Positions 17,319 through 26,293 of a stretch of 64,000 nt of DNA are shown piece by piece. A program made the position numbers and the translations under genes. Location of the stretch: contig NZ_JAIHAU010000009.1 in the NCBI RefSeq assembly GCF_020054945.1, positions 1 to 64,000 of the forward strand, read 5' to 3'. How positions within the stretch are numbered: position 1 is the first letter of the stretch; the number at the start of each line of letters is the position of its first letter. The notes under the pieces are model-generated. The model did no database searches, was not told the DNA's origin, and was given only the letters and a program-made list of their open reading frames with translations. Source of the stretch: Mahella sp. (lineage in GTDB: Bacteria > Bacillota > Clostridia > Mahellales > Mahellaceae).

Positions 17319-17854
17319 CGCACGAAGTTATAATGGCGGGCTTTGGCGGGCAGGGTGTCATGTCGATAGGGCAATTGTTGACGCATGCCGGTATGGAAGT
17401 CGGCTTGAATGTATCATGGTATCCGTCATATGGTCCGGAGATGCGCGGTGGTACTGCGTTTTGCCATGTTATAGTTTCTGATGAATTCATAGGTTCTCCA
17501 CTGGTTACCTCACCTACCGACCTTATAATAATGAACAGGCCTTCGCTGGACAAATTCGAGCAAACAGCAGCGTCCGGAGCGTCGGTGTTTGTGAATAGTT
17601 CGCTTATAGATCGCGAAGTAAAAAGGGATGATATAAAGGCGTATTATATACCAGCCAACGACATAGCCAATCGATTGGGTAACGTGCGTGTAGCCAATAT
17701 GGTAATGTTCGGTGCATTTTTAGCTTGTACTGGTATAGCACCGGTAGATGTGGTTGAGCTTTGTTTTAAGGAGATGCTGGGCCCTTCTAAGGCTCATATG
17801 ATAGATGTGAATCGTAAAGCTTTACGTGAAGGGATGAAGCTCGTCGACAAATGA
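17315..17854 (+). CDS. vorC: 2-oxoacid:ferredoxin oxidoreductase gamma subunit
   Basis: A 179-residue subunit with the typical start EVIMAGFGGQGVMSIGQLL and SYGPEMRGGTAFCHV; this domain binds CoA in related pyruvate:ferredoxin oxidoreductases. ATGA overlaps join it to the beta gene and to uvrC. The order D-B-A-C is the usual one for four-subunit enzymes. Confidence 0.9.
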   Translation: MTHEVIMAGFGGQGVMSIGQLLTHAGMEVGLNVSWYPSYGPEMRGGTAFCHVIVSDEFIGSPLVTSPTDLIIMNRPSLDKFEQTAASGASVFVNSSLIDREVKRDDIKAYYIPANDIANRLGNVRVANMVMFGAFLACTGIAPVDVVELCFKEMLGPSKAHMIDVNRKALREGMKLVDK

Positions 17855-19719
17855 TAAATGATATACCCGATCTGGAGCAACGTCTTAAAGACCTTCCGGA
17901 TAAACCGGGTGTTTATATAATGAGAGATAAAAATGGACGGATAATATATATAGGCAAAGCGGTGTCGCTTAAGAACCGCGTCAGGCAGTATTTCCGCTCT
18001 TCTACAAACCATTCCCCGAGGATACGCTCAATGATAGCGCATATCGCTGACTTCGAGTATATATTGACTGATTCCGAGGTGGAAGCGCTGGTACTGGAGT
18101 GCAGCCTTATAAAAGAGTATCATCCCAAGTATAACGTGTCGCTGCGCGACGACAAGCATTATCCTTATATAAAGATTACAGTAAACGAACCATATCCGCG
18201 CATAATGTTAGCGCGCTCGACTGAACCTGACGGAGCGCGCTATTTTGGCCCTTATCCGAATAGCGCCGCCGTAAAGGAAACTATAGAGGCTATTAAAGGA
18301 TTGTTTCCTGTGCGCACATGCAAACGCAATCTGAACAGCAAAAAGAAAGAGAGACCATGCCTTGATTATTATATAGGCCAATGCATGGCACCGTGCCAGA
18401 AAGACATACCTGCCGAACAGTATGCCGATGTCATAAGACAGGTATGCGATTTTTTGGACGGCCGCCAGGAAGGTATTATAGATAAATTAAAAGAGCAAAT
18501 GCAGCAGGCTATAGATGCGCTTAACTTCGAAAAAGCTGCCGTATTGCGCGATAAGATAAACGCCATATCGAGCTTGCAGGAGAAGCAGAAGGTGGTGTCC
18601 ACAGAGCTCATAGATCAGGATGTGATAGGTGTTTTCCAGCAGAATGAGGATTCCATGATTCAGGTATTTTTTATTCGCGGGGGTAGGATGATAGGAGCGG
18701 AGCACTTCTTATTGGAAGATACGGGGCATGATGATACGGCGTCGCTCTTGGCTTCATTTATGGAACAATTTTATTCCGGCATAAACTTTATACCTAGTGA
18801 AGTATTGTTGCCGGTATGGCCCGAAGATGGGCAAACTATAGAAAAATGGTTGTCTGATAAAAAAGGCTTAAGGATTCAGCTTAAAGTGCCGATAAAAGGA
18901 GAGAAGCGCAAACTTGTGGAAATGGCGGAAGAGAATGCCAAGGAAGCATTAGAGCGTTTCAGTCTAAAGATAAAAGCTGATAAACAGCGTACGCAAGGAG
19001 CTCTTGAACAATTGGCCGAGATACTCGGATTAGATCAGATGCCATGGCGCATAGAGGCTTTTGATATATCCCATATTCAAGGCACCGATACCGTGGCTTC
19101 CATGGTGGTAGCCGAAGGAGGACGGCCCAAGAACAGCGACTATCGCCGGTTCAGGATCAGTACGCCTCAAAACGACGATTTTGCCAGTATGGCTGAGGTC
19201 GTGGAGCGAAGGTACAGTAAAGGCTTGGCGGAAAAGAGAGAACTTGCGGCAAAGGGTTTGGATATAGAAAACGGTAAATTTTCTGCGTTTCCCGATCTGA
19301 TACTTATAGACGGGGGGCGCGGGCAATTAAATGCCGCCGGACAGATATTAACGGGCTTGGGCTTGGACTATATACCGATTATAGGTTTGGCTAAGGAAAA
19401 TGAAGAGATATATATACCGGATAAACCGGAACCGCTGGTATTGCCCAAGGATAGCCCGGCACTTCAGCTGCTCCAACGCATAAGGGACGAAGCGCATCGC
19501 TTTGCCATCTCCTATCATAGGAGCTTACGTGGGAAGAGCGCTCTCCAATCAGTATTGGATAACATCCCCGGCGTGGGCGATAAACGCAGAAAGGCACTGA
19601 TGGAACATTTCGGTTCTGTAGAAAATATAAAACGAGCCGGGGTGGAAGAGCTGGCATCGGTCGAAGCTATGAATATATCGGCAGCTAAAAAGGTGTACGA
19701 ATATTTTCATAGCATATAG
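17851..19719 (+). CDS. uvrC: Excinuclease ABC subunit C
   Basis: A 622-residue nucleotide-excision-repair nuclease. In order: GIY-YIG nuclease domain (KPGVYIMRDKNG then IYIGKAVSLKNRVRQYF), a Cys-containing region (CKRNL, CLDYYIGQCMAPC), a UVR domain that contacts UvrB (near residue 205), an RNase-H-like nuclease domain (EAFDISHIQGTD, LILIDGGRGQLNAA), and a C-terminal helix-hairpin-helix pair (IPGVGDKRRKALMEHFGS). Length is normal. It starts within the end of vorC with ATGA coupling. Confidence 0.97.
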   Translation: MINDIPDLEQRLKDLPDKPGVYIMRDKNGRIIYIGKAVSLKNRVRQYFRSSTNHSPRIRSMIAHIADFEYILTDSEVEALVLECSLIKEYHPKYNVSLRDDKHYPYIKITVNEPYPRIMLARSTEPDGARYFGPYPNSAAVKETIEAIKGLFPVRTCKRNLNSKKKERPCLDYYIGQCMAPCQKDIPAEQYADVIRQVCDFLDGRQEGIIDKLKEQMQQAIDALNFEKAAVLRDKINAISSLQEKQKVVSTELIDQDVIGVFQQNEDSMIQVFFIRGGRMIGAEHFLLEDTGHDDTASLLASFMEQFYSGINFIPSEVLLPVWPEDGQTIEKWLSDKKGLRIQLKVPIKGEKRKLVEMAEENAKEALERFSLKIKADKQRTQGALEQLAEILGLDQMPWRIEAFDISHIQGTDTVASMVVAEGGRPKNSDYRRFRISTPQNDDFASMAEVVERRYSKGLAEKRELAAKGLDIENGKFSAFPDLILIDGGRGQLNAAGQILTGLGLDYIPIIGLAKENEEIYIPDKPEPLVLPKDSPALQLLQRIRDEAHRFAISYHRSLRGKSALQSVLDNIPGVGDKRRKALMEHFGSVENIKRAGVEELASVEAMNISAAKKVYEYFHSI

Positions 19720-19742
19720 CAATTATATATGGGGGCCGTAAT

Positions 19743-21428
19743 GTGAATAACACAAAGGACGTACAAAAGGCGAAATTAAGCATAATAATAGCACTTATGA
19801 AGGTTATGTATACAGTCTTTACAGGCATAGCCGTTACTAGCATTTTATCTGATATTATAGCGCTGGATATACGATATGTACAGGTCCGTATAATGATCGT
19901 ATTAGCCACTATGACCATTTCATGGTGGCAATGGTTTTCGACAAATAATCAGCCGCGGTTATGGGAACAGCCGCGGCTGGCCGATTGTGCGGAATTGCTG
20001 TTTTACATCGCGATTGTAACGTGGATATTATATGCCAGCCAACCCGAAACAAGCATATTTAAGTTGACGTATATTTTTATAATCATGGCCAATGCTTTCA
20101 GATTCGATATGAGATACGGCTTTATATCGGCCGGTATAGCATCGGCAAGTGTTATATTCTGCGATGTGGCCAAGCTTGAACAATCGAGGCGTTTTGCTTA
20201 TTTAGAGCAGGATATGTTGTTGATAGTCAGCTTCTTTGTGTTAGCCTTCATAATGGGATATATATCGATGAGCCAAAAACAGGATTCGGAGAATATGGCT
20301 AGAATGGCCACGACGGATGAATTGACTGGTTTATATAACAATCGCGTATTCCATGAAAGCCTGCTTAAATATATCGGAGAAAGCAATGATAATAGGCGCT
20401 ACGAAAATGTGTGGGTAGCGCTTTTGGATATAGCTGAATTCGGGAGATACAATGAGCTTTACGGTTATACCATAGGCAATTCCGTTTTAACTCAAGTTGG
20501 GGTTATTATATCCGAAGGAGCGAGGGATGCGCAGTTGGTGTCCAGATACGGAGACGATAAATTCGGATTGATTTTTACAAATTGCAGTTTAGGCCATATA
20601 AAAGATACAATAGCACGTATTAAAAGAGATATAGAAGATTACCCATTTTATGGCAAGGACAATATGCCCGGTGGTGTGATAACCGTATATGCAGGGATAG
20701 CAGGCTATCCTATGAACGGTTTAACCAAGGAACAAATTATAAAATCGGCTGCTGATAACATGAATGCCGCAAAGCTTATTTATAATAATATCGATCCCGT
20801 TCGTATGGTACAGATGGAAGGCATGGGCGTCATGCAGGTATTCATAAATATGTTGAATTCTCGCGATCATTATACATATGAGCACACGCAAAGGGTTATT
20901 GCTTATGCCGATATGCTTGCAAGGGCTTTGGACATGCATCAGCGGTTTATAGATGATATAAAGTGTGGTGCATATCTGCACGATATAGGTAAAATAGACC
21001 TTCCTACCGCTATATTGGTCAAAGTTCAGCCTTTATCGGATGATGAGTATGATATATTCAAGAACCATGTCATATGGGGTGCCGATATAGTCGGCTCTGT
21101 AAAGTCATTGGCGCATACAGTGCCGATTATACGGCATCATCATGAGCGCTGGGATGGCTTGGGTTACCCTGATGGCCTGCAGGGTACGGACATACCTTTG
21201 GAAGCCAGAATAGTAGCGCTTGCAAATGGTTTCGATATGATGCTCATGGGTCGATGGCCGGATGAACCTGATTGCAGAGGCGTCGCTGATGCTGTGCAAT
21301 GCCTTATGCGCAACGCCGGTACATATTTTGACCCTGATTTAGTGGATATATTTATCAAGACTATACAATCTTATAATTTGCAACACCTATTTCCAAACGA
21401 TGCGTTTAGTGTTACAATAGATGCGTGA
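19743..21428 (+). CDS. Membrane protein with degenerate GGDEF and HD-GYP domains
   Basis: A 561-residue protein with five or six hydrophobic segments in residues 15-180, then a GGDEF-like domain (TTDELTGLYNNRVF) whose active-site loop reads RYGDDKF instead of GGDEF, so cyclase activity is unlikely. The C-terminal HD-GYP domain has YEHTQRV, the HDIGK motif and HHHERWDGLGYPDGLQG, typical of c-di-GMP phosphodiesterases. A later usual metal-ligand Asp (VAD) appears as Asn in ALANGFD. GTG 19743 is the start after GGGGGCC. It lies between uvrC and hprK with short gaps. Confidence 0.82.
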   Translation: MNNTKDVQKAKLSIIIALMKVMYTVFTGIAVTSILSDIIALDIRYVQVRIMIVLATMTISWWQWFSTNNQPRLWEQPRLADCAELLFYIAIVTWILYASQPETSIFKLTYIFIIMANAFRFDMRYGFISAGIASASVIFCDVAKLEQSRRFAYLEQDMLLIVSFFVLAFIMGYISMSQKQDSENMARMATTDELTGLYNNRVFHESLLKYIGESNDNRRYENVWVALLDIAEFGRYNELYGYTIGNSVLTQVGVIISEGARDAQLVSRYGDDKFGLIFTNCSLGHIKDTIARIKRDIEDYPFYGKDNMPGGVITVYAGIAGYPMNGLTKEQIIKSAADNMNAAKLIYNNIDPVRMVQMEGMGVMQVFINMLNSRDHYTYEHTQRVIAYADMLARALDMHQRFIDDIKCGAYLHDIGKIDLPTAILVKVQPLSDDEYDIFKNHVIWGADIVGSVKSLAHTVPIIRHHHERWDGLGYPDGLQGTDIPLEARIVALANGFDMMLMGRWPDEPDCRGVADAVQCLMRNAGTYFDPDLVDIFIKTIQSYNLQHLFPNDAFSVTIDA

Positions 21429-21447
21429 TATTATATAATAGAGGTGT

Positions 21448-22377
21448 ATGAATTTGCTCTCTATCCCTATAGAAACATTGGTAGAAGATTTGCAGTTGGA
21501 GGTTTTATATAAAGACGACTGCAAATATATAAATATATCCACATCGGATGTTAATAGGCCGGGCCTTCAATTGGCGGGTTTCTTCGATTATTTTGCCTAT
21601 GAACGCATACAAGTGATAGGTAGGGTAGAGATGACCTATCTGATGAGCATAGACGCTAAAACTCGAAGCGAACGTTTGAATGATTATTTCAAGTACCCTA
21701 TACCATGTGTTATAGTGTCGCGCGGCATGGATATACCGACCGAGCTTATGGAAATAGCTCAGACATATAAAAGGCCATTATTTCGTACCCATAAGAGTAC
21801 TACGCAGTTTATAAATCGTACCATGAATTATCTTGAAAGCGTATTAGCGCCGCAGATAACGCGTCATGGCGTGCTGGTGGATGTGTATGGCGTGGGGATA
21901 CTGTTGATGGGGGACAGCGGCATAGGTAAAAGCGAAACGGCGTTGGAATTGGTTAAGCGCGGGCATAGGCTGGTGGCCGATGATGCTGTGGAGATAAGGC
22001 GTGTTACCGATAACAGGTTGATAGGAGAAGCCCCCGATCTCATAAAACATTTCATGGAGGTGCGTGGTATAGGCATTATAGATATTCGTGCCATGTATGG
22101 GGCCGGCGCCGTTATAAGTACAAAGTCAATAGACCTTGTCGTAGCTTTGGAAATATGGGATAATAATAAGGTATATGACAGGCTGGGTCTGGTAGAGGAG
22201 AGTATGGATATCCTGGATGTTACATTGCCTAAGATAACCATACCAGTAAGGCCGGGCAGAAATCTGGCTATTATAGTGGAGGTGGCTGCCATGAACTTTC
22301 GCCTTAAAAACAGCGGCTATCATGCTGCTCAAGTGCTCAATCAGCGCTTGGAGAATATTATAGAACAAAAACAATAG
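21448..22377 (+). CDS. hprK: HPr kinase/phosphorylase
   Basis: A 309-residue bifunctional enzyme that phosphorylates HPr on Ser46 and reverses it, controlling carbon catabolite repression. The P-loop MGDSGIGKSETALELVKRG is near residue 150, and the family signature MEVRGIGIIDIRAMYG follows. Length matches B. subtilis HprK (310). ATG 21448 has GAGGTG upstream. The neighbouring sugar-phosphate isomerase and ROK kinase are consistent with carbon metabolism. Confidence 0.96.
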   Translation: MNLLSIPIETLVEDLQLEVLYKDDCKYINISTSDVNRPGLQLAGFFDYFAYERIQVIGRVEMTYLMSIDAKTRSERLNDYFKYPIPCVIVSRGMDIPTELMEIAQTYKRPLFRTHKSTTQFINRTMNYLESVLAPQITRHGVLVDVYGVGILLMGDSGIGKSETALELVKRGHRLVADDAVEIRRVTDNRLIGEAPDLIKHFMEVRGIGIIDIRAMYGAGAVISTKSIDLVVALEIWDNNKVYDRLGLVEESMDILDVTLPKITIPVRPGRNLAIIVEVAAMNFRLKNSGYHAAQVLNQRLENIIEQKQ

Positions 22378-22392
22378 GGAGGACAGATAAAA

Positions 22393-23463
22393 ATGATAAA
22401 CATCGATGACGTACAAGCATTAAAACAGGCCGATCCGAGCAATATGTTGGATGCGGTATATGGTTTGCCGGAACAAATGGAGCAAGCCCTAAGCATAGCG
22501 GAAAGCATGCAGTTAAATGTCGATAAAAGCTACATAAAAAATATAATAGTAACCGGCCTGGGCGGATCAGCCATAGGAGGGGATTTGGTGCGCGTATTTG
22601 CTGCCACCAGATTGAATATACCAATGGCTGTCAATAGGGATTATGTATTGCCAAATTATGTTGGCGAGGATACACTGGTGTTTACGTCCAGCTATTCCGG
22701 CAATACCGAAGAAACGTTATCAGCTTATGATACGGCTAAAGCTAAAGGCGCTCAAATTATAGCCATAACTACCGGCGGTCAGCTGCTAAAAAGGGCTCAA
22801 GCCGACGGCTATTCGGTCATAAATATACCAGCGGGGCTTCAGCCAAGGGCTGCCATAGGGGTTTCATTTGTTCCGCTTGTTATGGCTTTAGCGAAAATAG
22901 GCTTATTGGATGAAAATGATGTAAAGCCCCAGATACTCGAAGCTATAGAATTGCTCAAAGTTATGAGAAACGAATTAAATCCGTCTAAAGCTGAAGCTGA
23001 TAATTTGTCCAAGCAGTTAGCCAGAAAATTTTATAATAACCTGCCTGTTATATACGGTGTTGTAGGTACCAGCGAAGTCGTCGCTCAACGTTGGAAAGGG
23101 CAGATATGCGAGAATGCCAAAGCGCCTGCTCATTACAATGTATTTCCGGAATGGAATCACAATGAACTGGTTGGTACAGAAGTACCTGCAGATCTCTTGA
23201 AAAGGTTCCAAGTCATAATGCTCAGGGACAAAAACGATCATCCGCGCATACAAAAACGCATAGATATAACAAAAGAGATTTTGAAACAAGTGGAAGGCGG
23301 AGTTACTGAAATATGGTCCAGAGGTAACAGTGATATAGCTAGAATATTTTCGCTTATATATATAGGCGATTACGCCAGCGTATATTTGGCCTTGCTGAAT
23401 GGTGTCGATCCATCGACTGTCGAGAAGATAGATTTGCTGAAAAACAAGCTGGCTCAAATGTAA
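22393..23463 (+). CDS. Bifunctional phosphoglucose/phosphomannose isomerase
   Basis: A 356-residue SIS-fold isomerase interconverting glucose-6-P, fructose-6-P and mannose-6-P. The first SIS domain has GLGGSAIGGDLVRVF and TSSYSGNTEETLSAYD; EWNHNELVG contains the catalytic Glu/His region. It is of the archaeal/clostridial PGI/PMI type rather than classical Pgi. ATG 22393 follows GGGAGGACAG. Mannose-phosphate supply may connect to the mannoside genes at 57-61 kb, which is inference. Confidence 0.9.
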   Translation: MINIDDVQALKQADPSNMLDAVYGLPEQMEQALSIAESMQLNVDKSYIKNIIVTGLGGSAIGGDLVRVFAATRLNIPMAVNRDYVLPNYVGEDTLVFTSSYSGNTEETLSAYDTAKAKGAQIIAITTGGQLLKRAQADGYSVINIPAGLQPRAAIGVSFVPLVMALAKIGLLDENDVKPQILEAIELLKVMRNELNPSKAEADNLSKQLARKFYNNLPVIYGVVGTSEVVAQRWKGQICENAKAPAHYNVFPEWNHNELVGTEVPADLLKRFQVIMLRDKNDHPRIQKRIDITKEILKQVEGGVTEIWSRGNSDIARIFSLIYIGDYASVYLALLNGVDPSTVEKIDLLKNKLAQM

Positions 23464-23496
23464 CTGCATGGGATGAAGGAAGAGAAGGTGTAGGAT

Positions 23497-24109
23497 TTGA
23501 AACTGGTTTTGGATACGCATGCCCATACGGTAGCATGCGGGCATGCGTACAGCACCATAAAGATCTAATATATCCGGCGTTAGAGTATTAAAAGGTATAG
23601 AAGCTAATATCATGGATAGTGATGGCCGCCTCGATTTGCCGGATCATTTGCTCGCCGGATTGGATATAGTGATAGCCAGCCTTCATGATGTGACAATACA
23701 GCCCGGCGATGTGGAGTACAATACGCAGGCTATGATAAATGCCATGAAAAACCCATATGTAGATATAATAGCGCACCCTGGCAATCCCGTATTTGCTATC
23801 GACATAGAAAAAGTAGTAGAGGCGGCAAAGCAATACAATGTGTTGTTGGAGATCAATAATCACTCATTTACAGCGCGCAAGGGCAGCTACGATAATTGCA
23901 TGAACATCGCCAGAAGGGTTAAGGCATTGAATTGGCAGGTAGCACTGGGAAGCGATGCGCATATATGCTATGATATAGGCAATTTTACAGATGCAATGGG
24001 TATAGTGACTAAAGCAGGGATGACAGAGGATAATGTCATAAACACGTCGGTGTATAAGCTGTTGAATTTCTTAAAACAAAAAGGTAAAGTTGTTGAACTT
24101 ATTGATTGA
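23497..24109 (+). pseudogene. Broken PHP-family phosphatase (YcdX-like)
   Basis: TTG 23497 opens a frame encoding MKLVLDTHAHTVACGHAYST, the HxH metal-binding start of YcdX-type PHP phosphatases, but it stops at 23568. A second frame from about 23556 resumes with SGVRVLKGIEANIMD and runs complete to 24109, including ASLHD, IAHPGNP, LEINNHS and GSDAHI. About 38 residues normally between these blocks, including the TDH metal motif, are missing, and the frame shifts by +1. As written no functional enzyme is expected. Flanks are spaced normally from the isomerase and the ROK gene. Confidence 0.85.
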
Positions 24110-24129
24110 TGTGGAGGAAACTATAGTAT

Positions 24130-25089
24130 ATGCTCTATGTAGGTGTAGATTTAGGCGGAACGAAAATGGCTGCCGGCATAATAGACGACAGTGGGCGGAT
24201 ATTGGTGAGGGATACCATGCCGACGGGGCGCGAGAGGCCGTTTGAAGTTATAGCGGCCGATATGGCTAAGCTTATACTGTCGGTTATACAAAAAGGCGGT
24301 TATGCCATAGATGATATAAGCGGCATAGGTATCGGCTCACCAGGTGCCATAGATAATACTAACGGCATAGTTATATTCGCCAATAATTTCGGATGGCATG
24401 ATGTGCCGTTGCGCAGTGAACTGCAAAAATATATTGATTTGCCCATTTATATGGAAAACGATGCCACTGTGGCCGGATTGGCCGAGAGCGTTTATGGCGC
24501 GGGCAAAGGCGTTAAGAATGCTATCACGCTGACGCTGGGTACCGGTCTAGGCGGTGGCATTATAATAAACGGACATATATATAGCGGAAGCCATCATGTA
24601 GGCAGCGAATTGGGGCATCTGATAGTGGAAATAAACGGCCGTCAATGTACATGCGGTAACCGGGGCTGCTGGGAGCAATATGCATCGGCTACGGCGCTTA
24701 TAACGGCAGGTAAAGAAGCCGTACTTAAATATCCCGATTCGCTGATATTGAAATTTGCCGACGGGGATCCGGAAAAAATAACGGCTAAAACCATAGAGGA
24801 TGCGGCCAGAGCAGGTGATGCTGTGGCTGTTGAAGTGTTCGATGAGTACGTATATTATCTTACTATGGGCATAATATCTATTATAAACGCTTTCGATCCC
24901 GAAATGATAATAATAGGGGGAGGCGTATCCGGGGCCGGCGACTTTTTGTTAAAACCTTTGACAGAAAGGGTAAAGGAGCATATATTCTATAAAGAATTGG
25001 ATTTTGCTGATATAAAATTGGCCGAATTGGGCAATGATGCCGGCATAATCGGTGCGGCTATGCTGGCCACCGATAAATATTTCATTTAG
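24130..25089 (+). CDS. ROK-family glucokinase
   Basis: A 319-residue sugar kinase. The N-terminal ATP-binding motif is VGVDLGGTKMAAGI; IGSPGAIDNTNG, MENDATVAGLAE and TLGTGLGGGIIING are conserved, and the zinc-binding ROK signature is GRQCTCGNRGCWEQ. It is probably an ATP-dependent glucokinase, judged from similarity to Firmicute GlcK. ATG 24130 has GTGGAGG upstream. It fits beside PGI/PMI and HprK. Confidence 0.92.
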   Translation: MLYVGVDLGGTKMAAGIIDDSGRILVRDTMPTGRERPFEVIAADMAKLILSVIQKGGYAIDDISGIGIGSPGAIDNTNGIVIFANNFGWHDVPLRSELQKYIDLPIYMENDATVAGLAESVYGAGKGVKNAITLTLGTGLGGGIIINGHIYSGSHHVGSELGHLIVEINGRQCTCGNRGCWEQYASATALITAGKEAVLKYPDSLILKFADGDPEKITAKTIEDAARAGDAVAVEVFDEYVYYLTMGIISIINAFDPEMIIIGGGVSGAGDFLLKPLTERVKEHIFYKELDFADIKLAELGNDAGIIGAAMLATDKYFI

Positions 25090-25105
25090 CGAGGGGTTAT
25101 GACTT

Positions 25106-26023
25106 TTGGACAAGGAACAAATATACCGCCTATTATCTACGGAGATTGATCCGGCAAATATAAAAATGGATGAGCCTATGAAGGCTCATACCTCTTTTAA
25201 GATAGGCGGGCCGGCGGATATATTTGTTACTCCGGACAAATTAAATGAGATATACGGCGTATTGAGAATATGCGGTGAGCATGGGGTGCCGTTGCTTGTT
25301 ATGGGCAACGGCACTGATTTGCTTGTTTTGGACGGCGGCATACGCGGCATGGTCATGCAGATTGCTCATAAGTGGGCTAAAGTGGATATAGACAACACAT
25401 TAGTGACCGTTCAAAGCGGGATACTGTTGTCCAGGCTGTGCAAGACATTGGCCAAACGTGGATTGGGCGGCATGGAATTCGCAGCGGGGATACCAGGTAC
25501 ATTGGGCGGCGCGTTAGTCATGAATGCCGGTGCTTACGGCGGTGAAATGAAAGATGTGGTGCAGGCCGTCCGTGCCATTGATGCAAACGGGAATGACAGA
25601 TGGTTTCGATCTGAAGAATTGGAATATGGTTATCGCAGCAGCATATTTCGGAACGGGAGATATACGCTGCTTGAGGCTAAACTATGCCTTGAGCCGCGAG
25701 AACCGCGAGTGTGCATGGATAATATAAACGATTTGAATCTGAGGCGTCGAACGAAACAGCCGCTGGAATACCCGAGTGCGGGAAGCGTATTCAAAAGGCC
25801 AAGTGGTTGTTATGTAGGTCCGATGATAGAGCAAGCCGGCTTAAAAGGTATGCGCGTGGGCGATGCCCAGGTATCGGAGAAACATGCCGGCTTTATAATA
25901 AACCGCGGCAATGCTACGGCAAGGGATGTACTGGAGCTTATAAACATCGTCAGGCAGCGTATAAAAGAGCTGTTTGGCGTGGAATTGGAGTTGGAGATAC
26001 AGGTAGTAGGCGATGAGAATTAG
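25106..26023 (+). CDS. murB: UDP-N-acetylenolpyruvoylglucosamine reductase
   Basis: A 305-residue FAD enzyme for the second committed step of peptidoglycan synthesis. Conserved blocks are HTSFKIGGPADIF, MGNGTDLLVLDGGIRG, GIPGTLGGALVMNAGAYGG, YRSSIF with the catalytic Arg and SAGSVFKRP with the proton-donor Ser. It starts at TTG 25106 after GAGGGG. Its usual order after the ROK kinase and HprK is common in Clostridia. It ends just before the metK riboswitch promoter. Confidence 0.96.
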   Translation: MDKEQIYRLLSTEIDPANIKMDEPMKAHTSFKIGGPADIFVTPDKLNEIYGVLRICGEHGVPLLVMGNGTDLLVLDGGIRGMVMQIAHKWAKVDIDNTLVTVQSGILLSRLCKTLAKRGLGGMEFAAGIPGTLGGALVMNAGAYGGEMKDVVQAVRAIDANGNDRWFRSEELEYGYRSSIFRNGRYTLLEAKLCLEPREPRVCMDNINDLNLRRRTKQPLEYPSAGSVFKRPSGCYVGPMIEQAGLKGMRVGDAQVSEKHAGFIINRGNATARDVLELINIVRQRIKELFGVELELEIQVVGDEN

Positions 26024-26027
26024 CCTA

Positions 26028-26056
26028 TTGACGATGAAAGCCAATTATGTTACTAT
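26028..26056 (+). promoter_or_regulatory. Promoter of the metK riboswitch transcript
   Basis: TTGACG (26028-26033) and TACTAT (26051-26056) with a 17-bp spacer, placing the start near 26063, shortly before the riboswitch. Confidence 0.7.
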
Positions 26057-26083
26057 ATTTATGAAAATTAAATACGGCAAAGC

Positions 26084-26189
26084 CTTTATCCAGAGAGGTG
26101 GAGGGACGGGCCCGATGAAACCCAGCAACCGACCATCAGGTCAGGTGCTAATTCCTGCAGGAGGTATTTCCTTCTGAAAGATGAGGGTA
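26084..26189 (+). promoter_or_regulatory. SAM-I (S-box) riboswitch
   Basis: The sequence has the S-box core: CCAGAGAGGTGGAGGGAC, GGCCCGATGAAACCCAGCAA, a GGTGCTAATTCC segment and the closing GATGAGGG. It would bind S-adenosylmethionine. CTTCTGAAA (26171-26179) is perfectly complementary to TTTCAGAAG (26213-26221), an antiterminator that competes with the terminator at 26201-26232, so high SAM turns metK off. Confidence 0.95.
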
Positions 26190-26200
26190 TGTGATAGAAT

Positions 26201-26232
26201 AAAACCTCTTCATTTCAGAAGAGGTTTTTTAT
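26201..26232 (+). terminator. Riboswitch-controlled intrinsic terminator
   Basis: An 11-bp stem, AAAACCTCTTC (26201-26211) and GAAGAGGTTTT (26218-26228), followed by further T. Its right arm is shared with the antiterminator described for the SAM-I element. Confidence 0.9.
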
Positions 26233-26293
26233 TGCATATGTAATGTGTCAAAGGGCTTTGGCGTAGTCTAGAAAGGAAAGGACTAATAAAAGC

